The notes below the pieces were generated by a model. It ran no database searches. It saw only the letters and a program-made list of their open reading frames with translations, and was not told where the DNA came from. Made by a program: the position numbers and the translations under genes. A stretch of 64,000 bases of DNA, from contig JARGFU010000013.1 in assembly GCA_029210625.1 (NCBI GenBank), positions 62,001 through 126,000 of the forward strand, read 5' to 3'. This DNA is from Deltaproteobacteria bacterium (GTDB taxonomy: Bacteria; Myxococcota; Myxococcia; SLRQ01). Of the stretch, positions 1 to 8,908 are shown piece by piece (position 1 is the stretch's first letter; each line of letters starts with the position of its first letter).

Positions 1-804
1 CGCCCGCTTGCAGAGGCGGGCGATCTGATGCGGCAGGAGGGGGGCGTTGGTGGCGACCACCGTGATGATCGAGCCGTAGATCGTGCGGCGCTTCTCCTGC
101 TTGACGTAGTCCGGCGCCAGGAGGGCGCCCACCGGGACGCCGTCCATCCGCAGGTCGACCATCCGGCCGAAGTTCGACATGACCAGCACGCCGACCTTGT
201 AGCCGCCGTCCTCTCGGGGGAGGCGGCGCGAGCTGGTGCCGATCCCCCCCTTGAAGTCCGAGCAGACCATGCCGGTGCCGCCGCCGACGTTGCCCTCGGC
301 GACCGGGCCGTCGGTCGCCGTCTGGATGGCCTCGTAGACGTTCGCCGAGCGGACGTGGCGGCCGGCGATGTCGTTGAGGAAGGAGTCGTCGCACTCGCCC
401 ACCACCGGGATGAGCACGTCGTGCTCCTTCCCGATGCCCGGGTAGTGCTCGACCATGTACTTCACGGTGCCCTCGCTGACCGCGCCCACCGAGAGGGTGT
501 TGGTCAGGAGGATCGGGGTCTCGATGAGGCCCCACTCCATCACCTGGGTGAGCCCCGAGATCTCCCCGGCGCCGTTGAGGACGAAGCCCCCGCCGACGAC
601 CCGCTCGTAGAAGATGTTCCCGGCGTTCGGCAGGATGGCGGTCACGCCCGTGCGCACCGGCCCCTTGCCCGCCTTGTGGGCCCCGTGGCCCCGGATGATG
701 GTGGAGTGGCCGACGCGCACCCCGGCCACGTCGGTGATGGCGTTGCACTTGCCCGGCTGGTAGCGGCCCGGCGCGATCCCGATCTCACGTGCGCGCTTCC
801 TCAT
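1..804 (-). CDS. P1 family (DmpA/S58-type) peptidase, 3' end outside the window
   Basis: The minus-strand frame is open from the ATG at 804 to the window edge, giving 268 codons of a protein expected to be about 330-370 residues. It starts MRKRAREIGIAPGRYQPGK and then has NAITDVAGVRVGHSTI, the N-terminal signature of P1/DmpA aminopeptidases. Further in are VGGGTGM and FKGGIGTSSR; in this Ntn-hydrolase family the Gly-rich region around GIGTSSR holds the autoprocessing site and the nucleophile Ser. Family members release N-terminal D- or L-amino acids or beta-amino acids. The ATG overlaps the stop of the upstream ATP-grasp gene by 4 bases (ATGA), so the two are probably translationally coupled. 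Substrate is unknown. Confidence 0.85.
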   Translation of the reverse strand, partial: MRKRAREIGIAPGRYQPGKCNAITDVAGVRVGHSTIIRGHGAHKAGKGPVRTGVTAILPNAGNIFYERVVGGGFVLNGAGEISGLTQVMEWGLIETPILLTNTLSVGAVSEGTVKYMVEHYPGIGKEHDVLIPVVGECDDSFLNDIAGRHVRSANVYEAIQTATDGPVAEGNVGGGTGMVCSDFKGGIGTSSRRLPREDGGYKVGVLVMSNFGRMVDLRMDGVPVGALLAPDYVKQEKRRTIYGSIITVVATNAPLLPHQIARLCKRA

Positions 805-2858
805 GCGCTGGTCTCCTGACCGGGGCTCGGCTCCTGGCCGGCGCTCCGCTCTCGCTCCAGGTTGCGGAAGCGGCGCATCGCCGGCGCGAGGATCTCGCCC
901 ACGAGAGAGCGGTAGCTCATCCCGGCTCCCTCGGCGATGAGGCAGAGGTCCGACCAGCCGGGGGTCAGGCCGGGCAGGGGGTTGCACTCGATGAAGGAGA
1001 CCCTCCCCTCCGAGTCGAGGCGCAGGTCGATCCGGGCCACGTCCCGGCAGCCGAGGGCGACGAAGGCGTTCCGGGCGGCCTTCTCCAGCTCCTTCAAGAG
1101 CGGTGGATCGACCTTGGCGGGCACCTCGTAGCGGATCTTGTCCTTGATATCGAGCTTGTCGTCGAAGGTGTAGATGGGGTGCGGGTCGTCCTTCGAGAGG
1201 AAGACGATCTCCATCGGGGGCAGCACCTTGGGCCGGCGGTCGCCGAGCAGCCCCACGGTGAACTCGCGGCCGGTGAGGAACTCCTCGACCAGGGCCGGCT
1301 GCCGGTAGCGGCCGATCATCGCGGTCGCCGCCGCACGCAGCTCGGCCTCGCTGGTGGCCACGCTGCGCTCCGCCACGCCCTTCGAGCTGCCCTCGGCCAC
1401 CGGCTTGACCATGACCGGGTAGGTCACCCACTTGGGCAGGCGCTCCTTGCCGGTGTGGAGCACGACGAAGCGAGGCGTGTGGACCCCGGCCTGGTGCACC
1501 ACCCGCTTGGCCAGCCCCTTGTCCAGGGCCAGGGAGAGGGTGGCCGGATCGCTGCCGGTGTAGGGCACGTCGATCAGCTCCAGCAACGCGGGCACCTGTG
1601 ATTCGCGGCTGCGCCCACGGATGCCCTCGGCGATGTTGAAGACCACGTCGACCCCGCTGGCCGGGAGGATGGCCGCCAGCTCGGGCGTGGCCTCCAGCTC
1701 GACCACCTCGTGGCCGTAGCTCTCGATCGCCTCCCGCACCGCGGCGATGGTCGTCGGCGCGTCGTACTCGGCCTCCTCGTCGTTGAGGCCGCCCACCTCG
1801 GGCTTGATCCGCTTGAGGTTGTAGGTGAGGCCGACCAGCGCCTTCTTCCGGCGGGTCCGCTTCATCTGCTTGATCCCCCAGCGCTCGGCCGCGCTGCCGA
1901 TCACGGCGCCGAGCACCGACTCCATCGTCTCGAGGCCGGCGAGCGCCGCCGACTGGTAGATCCCCGCGCCGGGCTCCAGGGAGGGCAGGGCGTTGATCTC
2001 GATGAAGTAGGGCTCGCCCTCGGGCGTGACCCGGAAGTCGATCCGGCCCAGGTCCCGGATCCCCAGCGCCCGGTAGATGGTGCGCGAGAGCTCGGCGAGC
2101 CGCTCGGCGAGGTCGAGGTCGAGCTCGGCGGGGACCTGCACCGAGACGGCGTCGGAGAGGGTCTGCTTCAGGTCGTACTCGTAGATGAGGTACTTGCGGC
2201 CGGCGGTGACCTTCGGATCGAAGGTGTACTCCCCCGCCGCGAGCACGCCTCCGGTCTCCGGGGAGGCCTTGGCCAGGAAGGGGACCACCACGTCGCGCCC
2301 CTCGATGTACTCCTCGACCAGCACGCCCGTGGGGTAGCGCTTCAGCCAGTCCTTCAGCTTCGCCTGCAGCTCGGCGCGGCTCTCCACCACCGAGTCCTGC
2401 GAGATGCCCTTGGAGCTGCCCTCGTAGTTCGGCTTCACGATCACCGGGTAGCGCAGCTGGGGCACCGGCTGCCCCGCCCGCTCGATGAGCACGCCGCGAG
2501 GCGAGGGGACGCCGTGCTCCTCGAGGAGCACCTTCGTCAGCTGCTTGTCGAGCGTGACCGCGCAGACGTAGGCGTCCGAGCCCGTGTAGGGGAAGCCGAG
2601 CTCCTCGAAGAGGCCAGGGTAGAAGGCCTCCCGGAAGCGGCCGCGGTGGCCCTCCGCGGTGTTGAAGACCAGGTCCGGGCGCAGCGCCTCGAGGCGGGCC
2701 ACGGTCCGGGAGGCGGGGCCCGAGACCTCGACCGGCTCGACCGTGTGCCCGAGCGCGACGAGGGCCCTGGTGATCGCCTCGACGGTCTTGGGGGTGTCGA
2801 ACTCCGCCTCTTCCTCGGTGGAGTTCAGCTGCAGGTTGTGAGTGAACGCGATCTTCAT
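801..2858 (-). CDS. Tandem (fused) D-alanine-D-alanine-ligase-like ATP-grasp protein
   Basis: 685 residues, twice the usual length of a D-Ala-D-Ala ligase (about 310-370). Two complete homologous halves lie head to tail. Half 1 (about 1-340) has VFNTAEGHRGR, YTGSDAY, VKPNYEGSSKGIS and the metal-binding end IEINALPSLEPG. Half 2 (about 350-665) repeats this as VFNIAEGIRGRSRE, YTGSDPAT, VKPVAEGSSKGV and IECNPLPGLTPG. Both keep the ATP-grasp loops, so both may be active. The start at 2858 was chosen because the ligase fold begins at MKIAFTHNLQ; there is no clear Shine-Dalgarno. It follows folD after 74 bases and overlaps the peptidase gene by 4. Family knowledge suggests amino-acid or peptide ligation; the product is not known and need not be cell-wall D-Ala-D-Ala. 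Confidence 0.85.
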   Translation of the reverse strand: MKIAFTHNLQLNSTEEEAEFDTPKTVEAITRALVALGHTVEPVEVSGPASRTVARLEALRPDLVFNTAEGHRGRFREAFYPGLFEELGFPYTGSDAYVCAVTLDKQLTKVLLEEHGVPSPRGVLIERAGQPVPQLRYPVIVKPNYEGSSKGISQDSVVESRAELQAKLKDWLKRYPTGVLVEEYIEGRDVVVPFLAKASPETGGVLAAGEYTFDPKVTAGRKYLIYEYDLKQTLSDAVSVQVPAELDLDLAERLAELSRTIYRALGIRDLGRIDFRVTPEGEPYFIEINALPSLEPGAGIYQSAALAGLETMESVLGAVIGSAAERWGIKQMKRTRRKKALVGLTYNLKRIKPEVGGLNDEEAEYDAPTTIAAVREAIESYGHEVVELEATPELAAILPASGVDVVFNIAEGIRGRSRESQVPALLELIDVPYTGSDPATLSLALDKGLAKRVVHQAGVHTPRFVVLHTGKERLPKWVTYPVMVKPVAEGSSKGVAERSVATSEAELRAAATAMIGRYRQPALVEEFLTGREFTVGLLGDRRPKVLPPMEIVFLSKDDPHPIYTFDDKLDIKDKIRYEVPAKVDPPLLKELEKAARNAFVALGCRDVARIDLRLDSEGRVSFIECNPLPGLTPGWSDLCLIAEGAGMSYRSLVGEILAPAMRRFRNLERERSAGQEPSPGQETSA

Positions 2859-2932
2859 GGGCGGGACGATGCCGCCGCCGCTGCGGAAAGAAAAGGAGGA
2901 ATCGGCTGGCGCCGGTCGCCGGGCTTCTCTGT

Positions 2933-3847
2933 CTAGGCGAGGGGCTCGCCGTTGATGGAGACGTAGGCCGGCAGGGGCAGGCCCTTCTGGATGCAGTAGG
3001 CCTTGAGGATGTTCCGCAGGAGGAAGGCCACCGTCACCGGGCCCACCCCCCCGGGGACGGGGGTGACCGCCGCCAGCCGCTCGTGGACCGCCCGGTCCAC
3101 GTCCCCGCAGAGGGAGCCGTCGTCGTCGCGGGCGATGCCGGCGTCCACGACGATGAGGTCGTCCCGGCCCACCGCGTCCACCAGCGCTCCGTCCACCAGG
3201 CGCTTCACCCCGGTGGCGGAGACGAGGACGTCGGCCCCGGCCACCTCGGCGTGCAGGTCCCGGGTGTGGATGTCGCACATCGTCACCGTCGCCCCCTCGT
3301 TCTGGAGCATGACCGAGAGGGGGCGCCCCACGATGTGGGACTGCCCGAGGACCACCACCTTCTTGCCTCGCAGGCCGGAGACGCCCTCTCGCTTGGGGAG
3401 GACCGTGTCGAGCATGTGGACGATCCCCCAGGGGGTGCAGGGGTGGAGGTAGGGGACGGAGCTGCGGACGGTGAGGCGGCCCACGTTCAGGGGGTGGAAG
3501 CCGTCCACGTCCTTCGCCGGATCCACCGCCTCGATGATCGCCTCGACGCTGATGTGCTCGGGGACCGGCAGCTGGATCAGCATCCCGTGGAAGTCCGGCG
3601 AGGCGTTGAAGCCCTGGATGAGGCCGATCAGGCTCTCCTGGGAGACCTTCGCGTCGAGATCGGCCGAGACCGTCTCGATCCCGGCGGCCCGGCAGGCCTT
3701 GAGCTTGGAGGCGACGTAGACCGACGAGGCCTCGTTCTCGCCGACCTGGATGACCGCGAAGCGCGGCTTCTCGTCCAGGGTCGCGATGTGCTCCTTCACC
3801 TGGCGGCGGATGTTCCTGGCGATGGCGAGTCCGTCGATCGTCTTCAT
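2933..3847 (-). CDS. folD: Bifunctional methylenetetrahydrofolate dehydrogenase / cyclohydrolase FolD
   Basis: 304 residues, normal length. FolD interconverts methylene-, methenyl- and formyl-tetrahydrofolate with NADP in the cytoplasm. Visible motifs are YVASKLKAC with the catalytic Lys near the N-terminus, the LIQLPVPEH stretch, DVDGFHPLNVGRL, the nucleotide-binding GQSHIVGRPLSVML and the C-terminal TPVPGGVGPVTVAFLL. Its ATG at 3847 overlaps the kinase stop by 4 bases (ATGA), so it is expected to be co-transcribed with and coupled to that gene, an unusual partner for a one-carbon enzyme. Identity is secure. Confidence 0.97.
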   Translation of the reverse strand: MKTIDGLAIARNIRRQVKEHIATLDEKPRFAVIQVGENEASSVYVASKLKACRAAGIETVSADLDAKVSQESLIGLIQGFNASPDFHGMLIQLPVPEHISVEAIIEAVDPAKDVDGFHPLNVGRLTVRSSVPYLHPCTPWGIVHMLDTVLPKREGVSGLRGKKVVVLGQSHIVGRPLSVMLQNEGATVTMCDIHTRDLHAEVAGADVLVSATGVKRLVDGALVDAVGRDDLIVVDAGIARDDDGSLCGDVDRAVHERLAAVTPVPGGVGPVTVAFLLRNILKAYCIQKGLPLPAYVSINGEPLA

Positions 3848-5859
3848 GGCTTCCTGATGGGTCCGAGCTCGGGCTCGAGCTGGGCCTCGATGCGCACGCC
3901 CTCGGCGGGGTTCTGCACGGTGCGGCGCCAGGGGAGGTAGCCCTTCAGGCGCAGGGTGATCTCGGCCTGCCTGCCCTTCGCCTGCAGGGGCTGGGAGAGG
4001 GGGGTCTTGCCGATGAGCTTGCCGTCGACCCGCACCTCGGCGCCCGAGGGGAAGGAGTTCGCCAGGATCACCCCGGGGGTGACGATGCCGGCGCCCTGCG
4101 CCAGGTCGGCGGCGACCCCCTTGGCGATCTCCTTCTCCTTGCCCTTCAGGCCGGCGCTCTGCACCAGCCCCTGGCCGGCCCAGATCATCCCGACGATCGT
4201 GAGCAGGGCCAGGGCGCCCTGGAGCAGGCGGCCGAGGCCCGTGGCGGCGGGCTCGAAGACCCGGTCGCCCACCTCCCGCAGGGAGCGGCGCCGGCCCCCC
4301 AGGGGGCTGTCGGTGTCGACCCTCGCCCGCTTCTCGCGCTTCGGCTTCTTCGCCTTCTTCGGCTTGGGCTTGGGCTTGGGCTTGGGTGCCGGAGCCTCGC
4401 GGCGCGGCTCGGGAGGGGGCGGCGCGCCCTTCGGGACGGGCTCGAAGTGGGTGTCCTCCTCCTCGTACTCGTCCTCCCACTCGTCCTCGTCCTCGGGCTC
4501 CGGCTCGGGCTCGGGGAGGGGGCGGGCCTTCGGCTGGGAGACCGGCGCCAGGGGCGGGGGCTCGACGAGCTCGTCCTCGTCCTCGGCGTCCGGGGCCTCC
4601 TCGAGCATCGAGGGGGGCCGCACCCCGGGGTCGGTGTAGCGGCTCTTCGCCGGAGCGTTGGGGGGCTGGAAGCTGGGGCGGGAGGGCTGGGAGGTCTCGG
4701 GCGTGGGGCCGGTGGAGAGGGCGGCGCGCCGGCGCAGCGACTCCGAGCGCTCGGGCTGGGCGGCGGCGTCCGAGCTGCGCTGGCCCGGGCGCAGGGCGCG
4801 GGTCGCCTGCAGCACCCGCTCCGGCGCACCGGTGCCCAGCTCGCTCGAGGGGGTCATCCCCATGAAGCCGGAGAGCTCGTCGAGGACCTCCGAGGAGAAG
4901 TCGGCCTGGTCGCGCTGCTCGAGCAGCTTGCTCCAGGTGGCCAGCCGGTCGGGGAAGGTCGCCTTCATGAAGGCGCCGATCTCCACCGCACCCACCATCT
5001 GGCCGTTCTGGTGCAGCCAGCGCTCGAGGGCCTGGTGGAAGGCGTGGCAGCTCTCGTAGCGATCCTCGACCCGCTTGGCCATCGCCTTCGCCAGCAGCTC
5101 GTCCAGGCTCTCGGGGATGTCGTCCCGGATGCTCGACGCGGGCGGGTGGGCCTTCTTGATGATGGCGTCCATCACCAGGAAGTCGGTGGGCTGATCGTAG
5201 AGGCGCTTCCCGGTCAGGGTCTCCCAGAGGACGATCCCCAGGGAGAAGAGATCCGAGCGGCCGTCGATCTTCCGGGCCAGCACCTGCTCGGGGGACATGT
5301 AGGGGTACTTGCCCTTGATGACGCCGGTGCGGGTCTCGGTCAGCGAGTTGGCGGCCTTGGCGATCCCGAAGTCCACGACCTTCACCTGCCCCTCGTAGGA
5401 GACCAGCAGGTTCTGGGGGGAGATGTCGCGGTGGACCACCCCGAGGGGGGTGCCGTCCGGGGCGGTCTTGTGGTGGGCGTAGTGGAGGGCGGCGGCGGCC
5501 TCGGAGATCATCTTCACGGCCATGGGCACCGGTACGCCCGCGGCCTCCTCGGCCCGGCGGGTGATCATCCGCAGGTTCTCGCCGTGGATGAACTCCATGG
5601 CGATGTAGTAGGTGTCGCCGGTCCGCCCCAGGTCGTAGATCTGGACGATGTTCGGGTGACCCAGCTGGGCAGCCAGCCGGGCCTCGTCCAGGAACATCTT
5701 GATGAACTCCTCCCGGTCGGCGAGGCCCGGGAGGATGCGCTTGACCGCCACCAGCTTCTCGAAGCCGCCGGCCGCGCGCTGCTGCGCCAGCCAGATCTCG
5801 GCCATCCCGCCCCGGGCGAGGCATTTGACGAGCTGGTAGCGGCCGACATGAACCGACAT
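3844..5859 (-). CDS. Membrane-anchored Ser/Thr protein kinase with C-terminal PEGA domain
   Basis: 671 residues. The kinase domain spans about 8-275: Gly loop LARGGMAEIW, Lys40 in VAVKR, catalytic VVHRDISPQN (Asp145) and DFGIAK (Asp163). HRDISPQN is typical of myxobacterial kinases. Residues about 330-540 are a low-complexity Pro/Glu/Lys linker with a strongly acidic run. A single membrane segment (ALALLTIVGMIWAGQGL) follows, then an outside PEGA-like domain (about 600-665, FPSGAEVRVDGKLIGKTP). It would phosphorylate cytoplasmic proteins and may sense the periplasm. A Shine-Dalgarno GGGAG precedes the ATG, and TAGGCT lies about 21 bases upstream as a possible -10. It heads the operon with folD. 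Confidence 0.95.
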   Translation of the reverse strand: MSVHVGRYQLVKCLARGGMAEIWLAQQRAAGGFEKLVAVKRILPGLADREEFIKMFLDEARLAAQLGHPNIVQIYDLGRTGDTYYIAMEFIHGENLRMITRRAEEAAGVPVPMAVKMISEAAAALHYAHHKTAPDGTPLGVVHRDISPQNLLVSYEGQVKVVDFGIAKAANSLTETRTGVIKGKYPYMSPEQVLARKIDGRSDLFSLGIVLWETLTGKRLYDQPTDFLVMDAIIKKAHPPASSIRDDIPESLDELLAKAMAKRVEDRYESCHAFHQALERWLHQNGQMVGAVEIGAFMKATFPDRLATWSKLLEQRDQADFSSEVLDELSGFMGMTPSSELGTGAPERVLQATRALRPGQRSSDAAAQPERSESLRRRAALSTGPTPETSQPSRPSFQPPNAPAKSRYTDPGVRPPSMLEEAPDAEDEDELVEPPPLAPVSQPKARPLPEPEPEPEDEDEWEDEYEEEDTHFEPVPKGAPPPPEPRREAPAPKPKPKPKPKKAKKPKREKRARVDTDSPLGGRRRSLREVGDRVFEPAATGLGRLLQGALALLTIVGMIWAGQGLVQSAGLKGKEKEIAKGVAADLAQGAGIVTPGVILANSFPSGAEVRVDGKLIGKTPLSQPLQAKGRQAEITLRLKGYLPWRRTVQNPAEGVRIEAQLEPELGPIRKP

Positions 5860-6041
5860 GAAGGGCAGTCTCCCGCTTCGAGCCTACCACCGGGACCCGC
5901 TCCTGCCAGAATTCGCCAGATCGGATCGGGGGTGCTATACAGCGCCTCCCGCGCCGGTCGCCGTAGGAACCGGGCGGGCCGCTTTTCGGCTCTGTCCCTG
6001 GAGTCCTGGCGCAGCATCCCTCCTCGGACGAAGACCCCAGC

Positions 6042-7715
6042 ATGCACGACTCGACCTTCTCCCTGGTCCCCGCCGGCCTCGGCGCCGCCCTCCAGAAGCG
6101 CGGCTTCACCTCTCTGACCCCCATCCAGGAGGCCGTCCTCGCCCCCGAGCTCGAGGGCCGGGACGTCCGGATGTCCTCCCAAACCGGCTCGGGCAAGACC
6201 GTGGCCCTGGGCTTCCTGGTCGCCGACCTCCTCGCCGGGCACCGGCCCCGCTCGGCGGGCAAGCGCTCGAAGAAGAAGGAGCCGGCCCGGCCGGTGGTGC
6301 TGATGATCGCCCCGACCCGGGAGCTGGCGATGCAGCTCTCCGACGAGCTCGGCTGGCTCTTCGCCTCGCTGAAGGTCGAGGTGGGGGTGGTCACCGGCGG
6401 CCGCCCGATCCCCGGAGATCTGCGCCTCCTCGAGCGCGATCCGGCGGTGCTGGTGGGGACGCCCGGCCGGCTCGTGGACCACCTGCAGCGCGGCCGCCTC
6501 GATCTGTCGGAGGTGGCCTGCGTGGCCATCGACGAGGCGGACGAGCTCCTCGACATGGGCTTCGCCGAGGAGCTCGACGCCCTGATGGAGTCGGTCCCCG
6601 AGGAGCGGCGCACCCACCTGATCTCGGCGACCTTCCCCCCCACGGTGAAGCGCCTCGCCGACCGCTACCAGCGCGACGCCGCCCGGATCGAGGGCACGCC
6701 CGCGGGCGCGGCGAACACCGACATCTCGCACCGGGCCTTCGTCCTGCGGCCGGCCCAGCGCCTCGACGCCCTGGTGAACCTCCTGCTCCTCGCCCCGGAG
6801 GAGAAGACCCTGATCTTCGTGCGCACCCGGGCCGACGCCGCCCGGGTCTCCGCGGAGCTGGCCGAGCTGGGCTTCCATGCCCGGGGCCTCTCGGGCGACC
6901 TGGGGCAGCGCGAGCGCACCGCCACCCTGGAGGGCTTCCGGGGCCGGGCGGTCTCCACCCTCGTGGCCACCGACGTCGCGGCGCGCGGGCTGGACGTGCC
7001 CGACGTGGCCCGGGTCGTCCACCACGACCTGCCGGAGAACGCCGACGTGCTCACCCACCGCAGCGGTCGTACCGGCCGGGCAGGCAAGCAGGGGGTCTCC
7101 CTGGCCTTCGTGGCCCCGAGCTCGCGCCGCAAGCTCGACCGCCTCTACCACGAGGCGGGGATCGCCTTCGAGTACGCCGACGTCCCCGGCGTCGAGGCGG
7201 TGAAGGAGGCGGCTCACGCCCGCCTGCGCGCCTCCCTGGGCGGCACCGAGGCCGAGGCCGCCACCGTGGCCCTCGCCGCCGAGCTCCTCGAGGGCGCCGA
7301 GCCCATCGCGCTGGTGGCGAGCCTGCTCGAGCGAATGGGGCCGGACGGGCCCTGCCACCCCCGCGCGATCCAGCAGGAGGAGTGGCGCCGTCCCGAGCGG
7401 AAGGGGCGGCACGAGCGGCAGGAGCGGCCGGAGCGCAAGCGGGGCCCCGGCCCGGGCCGGGCGGACAAGCACGAGGCCGACTACGTCCCCTTCCAGGTCT
7501 CCCTGGGCCGCCAGGGGGGCGCGGACGTCGCCCGCCTCCTGGCCATCGTCTGCCGCCGGGGGAAGGTCACCCGGGACGAGATCGGGGCCATCAAGCTCGG
7601 TCCCCGCTCCTCCCGGGTCGAGGTGATCGCCCACGCCGCCGCCGAGTTCGAGAAGGCGGCCGGCAAGATCGACCAGCGTGATCCCCGGGTGAAGATCCGC
7701 CGCTGGAAGGCCTGA
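6042..7715 (+). CDS. DEAD-box ATP-dependent RNA helicase with C-terminal RNA-binding domain
   Basis: 557 residues. The helicase core shows Q motif GFTSLTPIQEAV, Walker A SQTGSGKT, APTRELA, TPGRL, DEAD in IDEADELLD, SATFPP and HRSGRTGRAG. After a basic linker rich in Arg/Lys/Glu (about 450-485) comes a DbpA-type RNA-binding fold (about 487-557, FQVSLGRQGGADVARLLAIV, then IGAIKLGPRSSRVEV). This arrangement is that of DeaD/CsdA/DbpA helicases, which remodel RNA in ribosome assembly or in the cold. Divergent from the kinase operon. TATACA about 100 bases upstream is a plausible -10, with no good -35. Confidence 0.93.
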   Translation: MHDSTFSLVPAGLGAALQKRGFTSLTPIQEAVLAPELEGRDVRMSSQTGSGKTVALGFLVADLLAGHRPRSAGKRSKKKEPARPVVLMIAPTRELAMQLSDELGWLFASLKVEVGVVTGGRPIPGDLRLLERDPAVLVGTPGRLVDHLQRGRLDLSEVACVAIDEADELLDMGFAEELDALMESVPEERRTHLISATFPPTVKRLADRYQRDAARIEGTPAGAANTDISHRAFVLRPAQRLDALVNLLLLAPEEKTLIFVRTRADAARVSAELAELGFHARGLSGDLGQRERTATLEGFRGRAVSTLVATDVAARGLDVPDVARVVHHDLPENADVLTHRSGRTGRAGKQGVSLAFVAPSSRRKLDRLYHEAGIAFEYADVPGVEAVKEAAHARLRASLGGTEAEAATVALAAELLEGAEPIALVASLLERMGPDGPCHPRAIQQEEWRRPERKGRHERQERPERKRGPGPGRADKHEADYVPFQVSLGRQGGADVARLLAIVCRRGKVTRDEIGAIKLGPRSSRVEVIAHAAAEFEKAAGKIDQRDPRVKIRRWKA

Positions 7716-7772
7716 GGGGCGGGCGGGGCCGTTACCGGCCCGTGACGGTAGATCCCCGGCGGATCCGGCACG

Positions 7773-7794
7773 TTGAAGGCAACGAGACCTTCAA
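7773..7794 (+). promoter_or_regulatory. Hairpin abutting the ribosome binding site of the 7806 gene
   Basis: TTGAAGG at 7773-7779 is complementary to CCTTCAA at 7788-7794 (7-bp stem, 8-base loop). The right arm runs directly into the Shine-Dalgarno AAGGAG, so the folded stem could partly occlude ribosome access. Only one copy is available, so function is inference. Confidence 0.35.
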
Positions 7795-7805
7795 GGAGCC
7801 CGCCG

Positions 7806-8876
7806 ATGCGCCGATCCGCCCTCGCCCCCCTCGCCCTGACCCTCCTGACCCTCCTGCCCGCGGCCGCCCGGGCCGGTGAGGCCTCCGAGGAGGCGGCCGC
7901 CCGCCTCCTGAAGGACCGGATGGCCAACGAGCGCCCCCGGGACGCGGCCCTCCTCGCCGGAGTCGACGGCCGCGACGTGGTGGTGGTCGCCGGCAGCATG
8001 GATCGGGTTCAGCAGGTGCTGCGCCGCTCGAGCATCCCGCACACGGTCATCGCCCCGGCGCGGGTGCACGCCTTCGACTTCAACAACGATCAGATCGTGA
8101 TGGTGAACTGCCCCGGCGAGATCGGGCCGAAGGGCCGGGAGAAGCTGGAGAAGTTCGTGCGGGCCGGCGGCACCCTCTACACCACCGACTGGTCGCTGCG
8201 AAACGTGGTGCAGAAGACCTTCCCCGGCACCATCCGCTGGAACGGCCGCGAGACCGACGATCACGTGGTCCCGGTCGAGGTGATGGAGAACGGCGACGAG
8301 CTGATGAACGGCATGCTCCTGCGCAAGGACGGCCAGCCCCAGTGGTGGCTGGAGGGGGGGAGCTACCCGGTGAAGATCCTCGATCCCGAGAAGGTGGAGG
8401 TGCTGGCGAGCTCCCGGCGGATGCAGCAGCGCTACGGCTCGGCGCCGGTGGTGGTGCGCTTTCGCTGGCACGACGGCCAGGTGATCCACGTGGTGAGCCA
8501 CTTCTACCGCCAGCTCTCGACGCAGGGGCCCATGGTCGCCGCCGCCAGCGCGGTGGACGGCTACGGGGGCCTCACCGCGGCCCAGAAGAAGGCCTTCAAG
8601 GCGAGCGCCGGCGGCCGGGTGAAGGCCGGCGACGTGGAGTCCAGCTATGCCTTCCAGCAGATGACCACCAACCTGGTGGTCACCAAGCAGAAGCAGAACG
8701 AGGACCTCGACCGGCTCTACGACATGACCCCGAGGGCCGAGGTCGAGCTCGAGGGCCGCAAGGTGAAGAAGGGTGATCGGGTCCGCATCCTCTCCCGGAA
8801 GGGGGGGACGGTCCGCGTCCGCGACGACCGGGGCAACGAGGCCGAGCTGCCCGCGGCGGCCCTGGAGATGCGCTGA
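7806..8876 (+). CDS. Secreted protein with a GATase1-like core and SH3-like tail, function unknown
   Basis: 356 residues from the ATG at 7806, chosen because AAGGAG lies just upstream and the protein then opens with a clean signal peptide (MRRSALAPLALTLLTLLP, AARA cleavage). The middle (about 60-240) contains FDFNNDQIVMVNCPGEIG and VRAGGTLYTTDWSLRNVV, a pattern of type 1 glutamine-amidotransferase-like beta/alpha folds seen in large predicted secreted proteins; no catalytic triad was assigned. The last 45 residues (VKKGDRVRILSRKGGTVRVR) look like an SH3-type beta barrel, often a cell-wall or peptide binder. Not recognised as a named family. Confidence 0.75.
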   Translation: MRRSALAPLALTLLTLLPAAARAGEASEEAAARLLKDRMANERPRDAALLAGVDGRDVVVVAGSMDRVQQVLRRSSIPHTVIAPARVHAFDFNNDQIVMVNCPGEIGPKGREKLEKFVRAGGTLYTTDWSLRNVVQKTFPGTIRWNGRETDDHVVPVEVMENGDELMNGMLLRKDGQPQWWLEGGSYPVKILDPEKVEVLASSRRMQQRYGSAPVVVRFRWHDGQVIHVVSHFYRQLSTQGPMVAAASAVDGYGGLTAAQKKAFKASAGGRVKAGDVESSYAFQQMTTNLVVTKQKQNEDLDRLYDMTPRAEVELEGRKVKKGDRVRILSRKGGTVRVRDDRGNEAELPAAALEMR

Positions 8877-8908
8877 ACCCATGCGGGCGCCTTGCGCTCT
8901 CACGGATC

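Noticed and set aside
2859-2932. Plus-strand AAGGAGGA near 2894 as a ribosome site
   Set aside because: It is on the wrong strand for the folD and ligase genes and no plus-strand gene follows.
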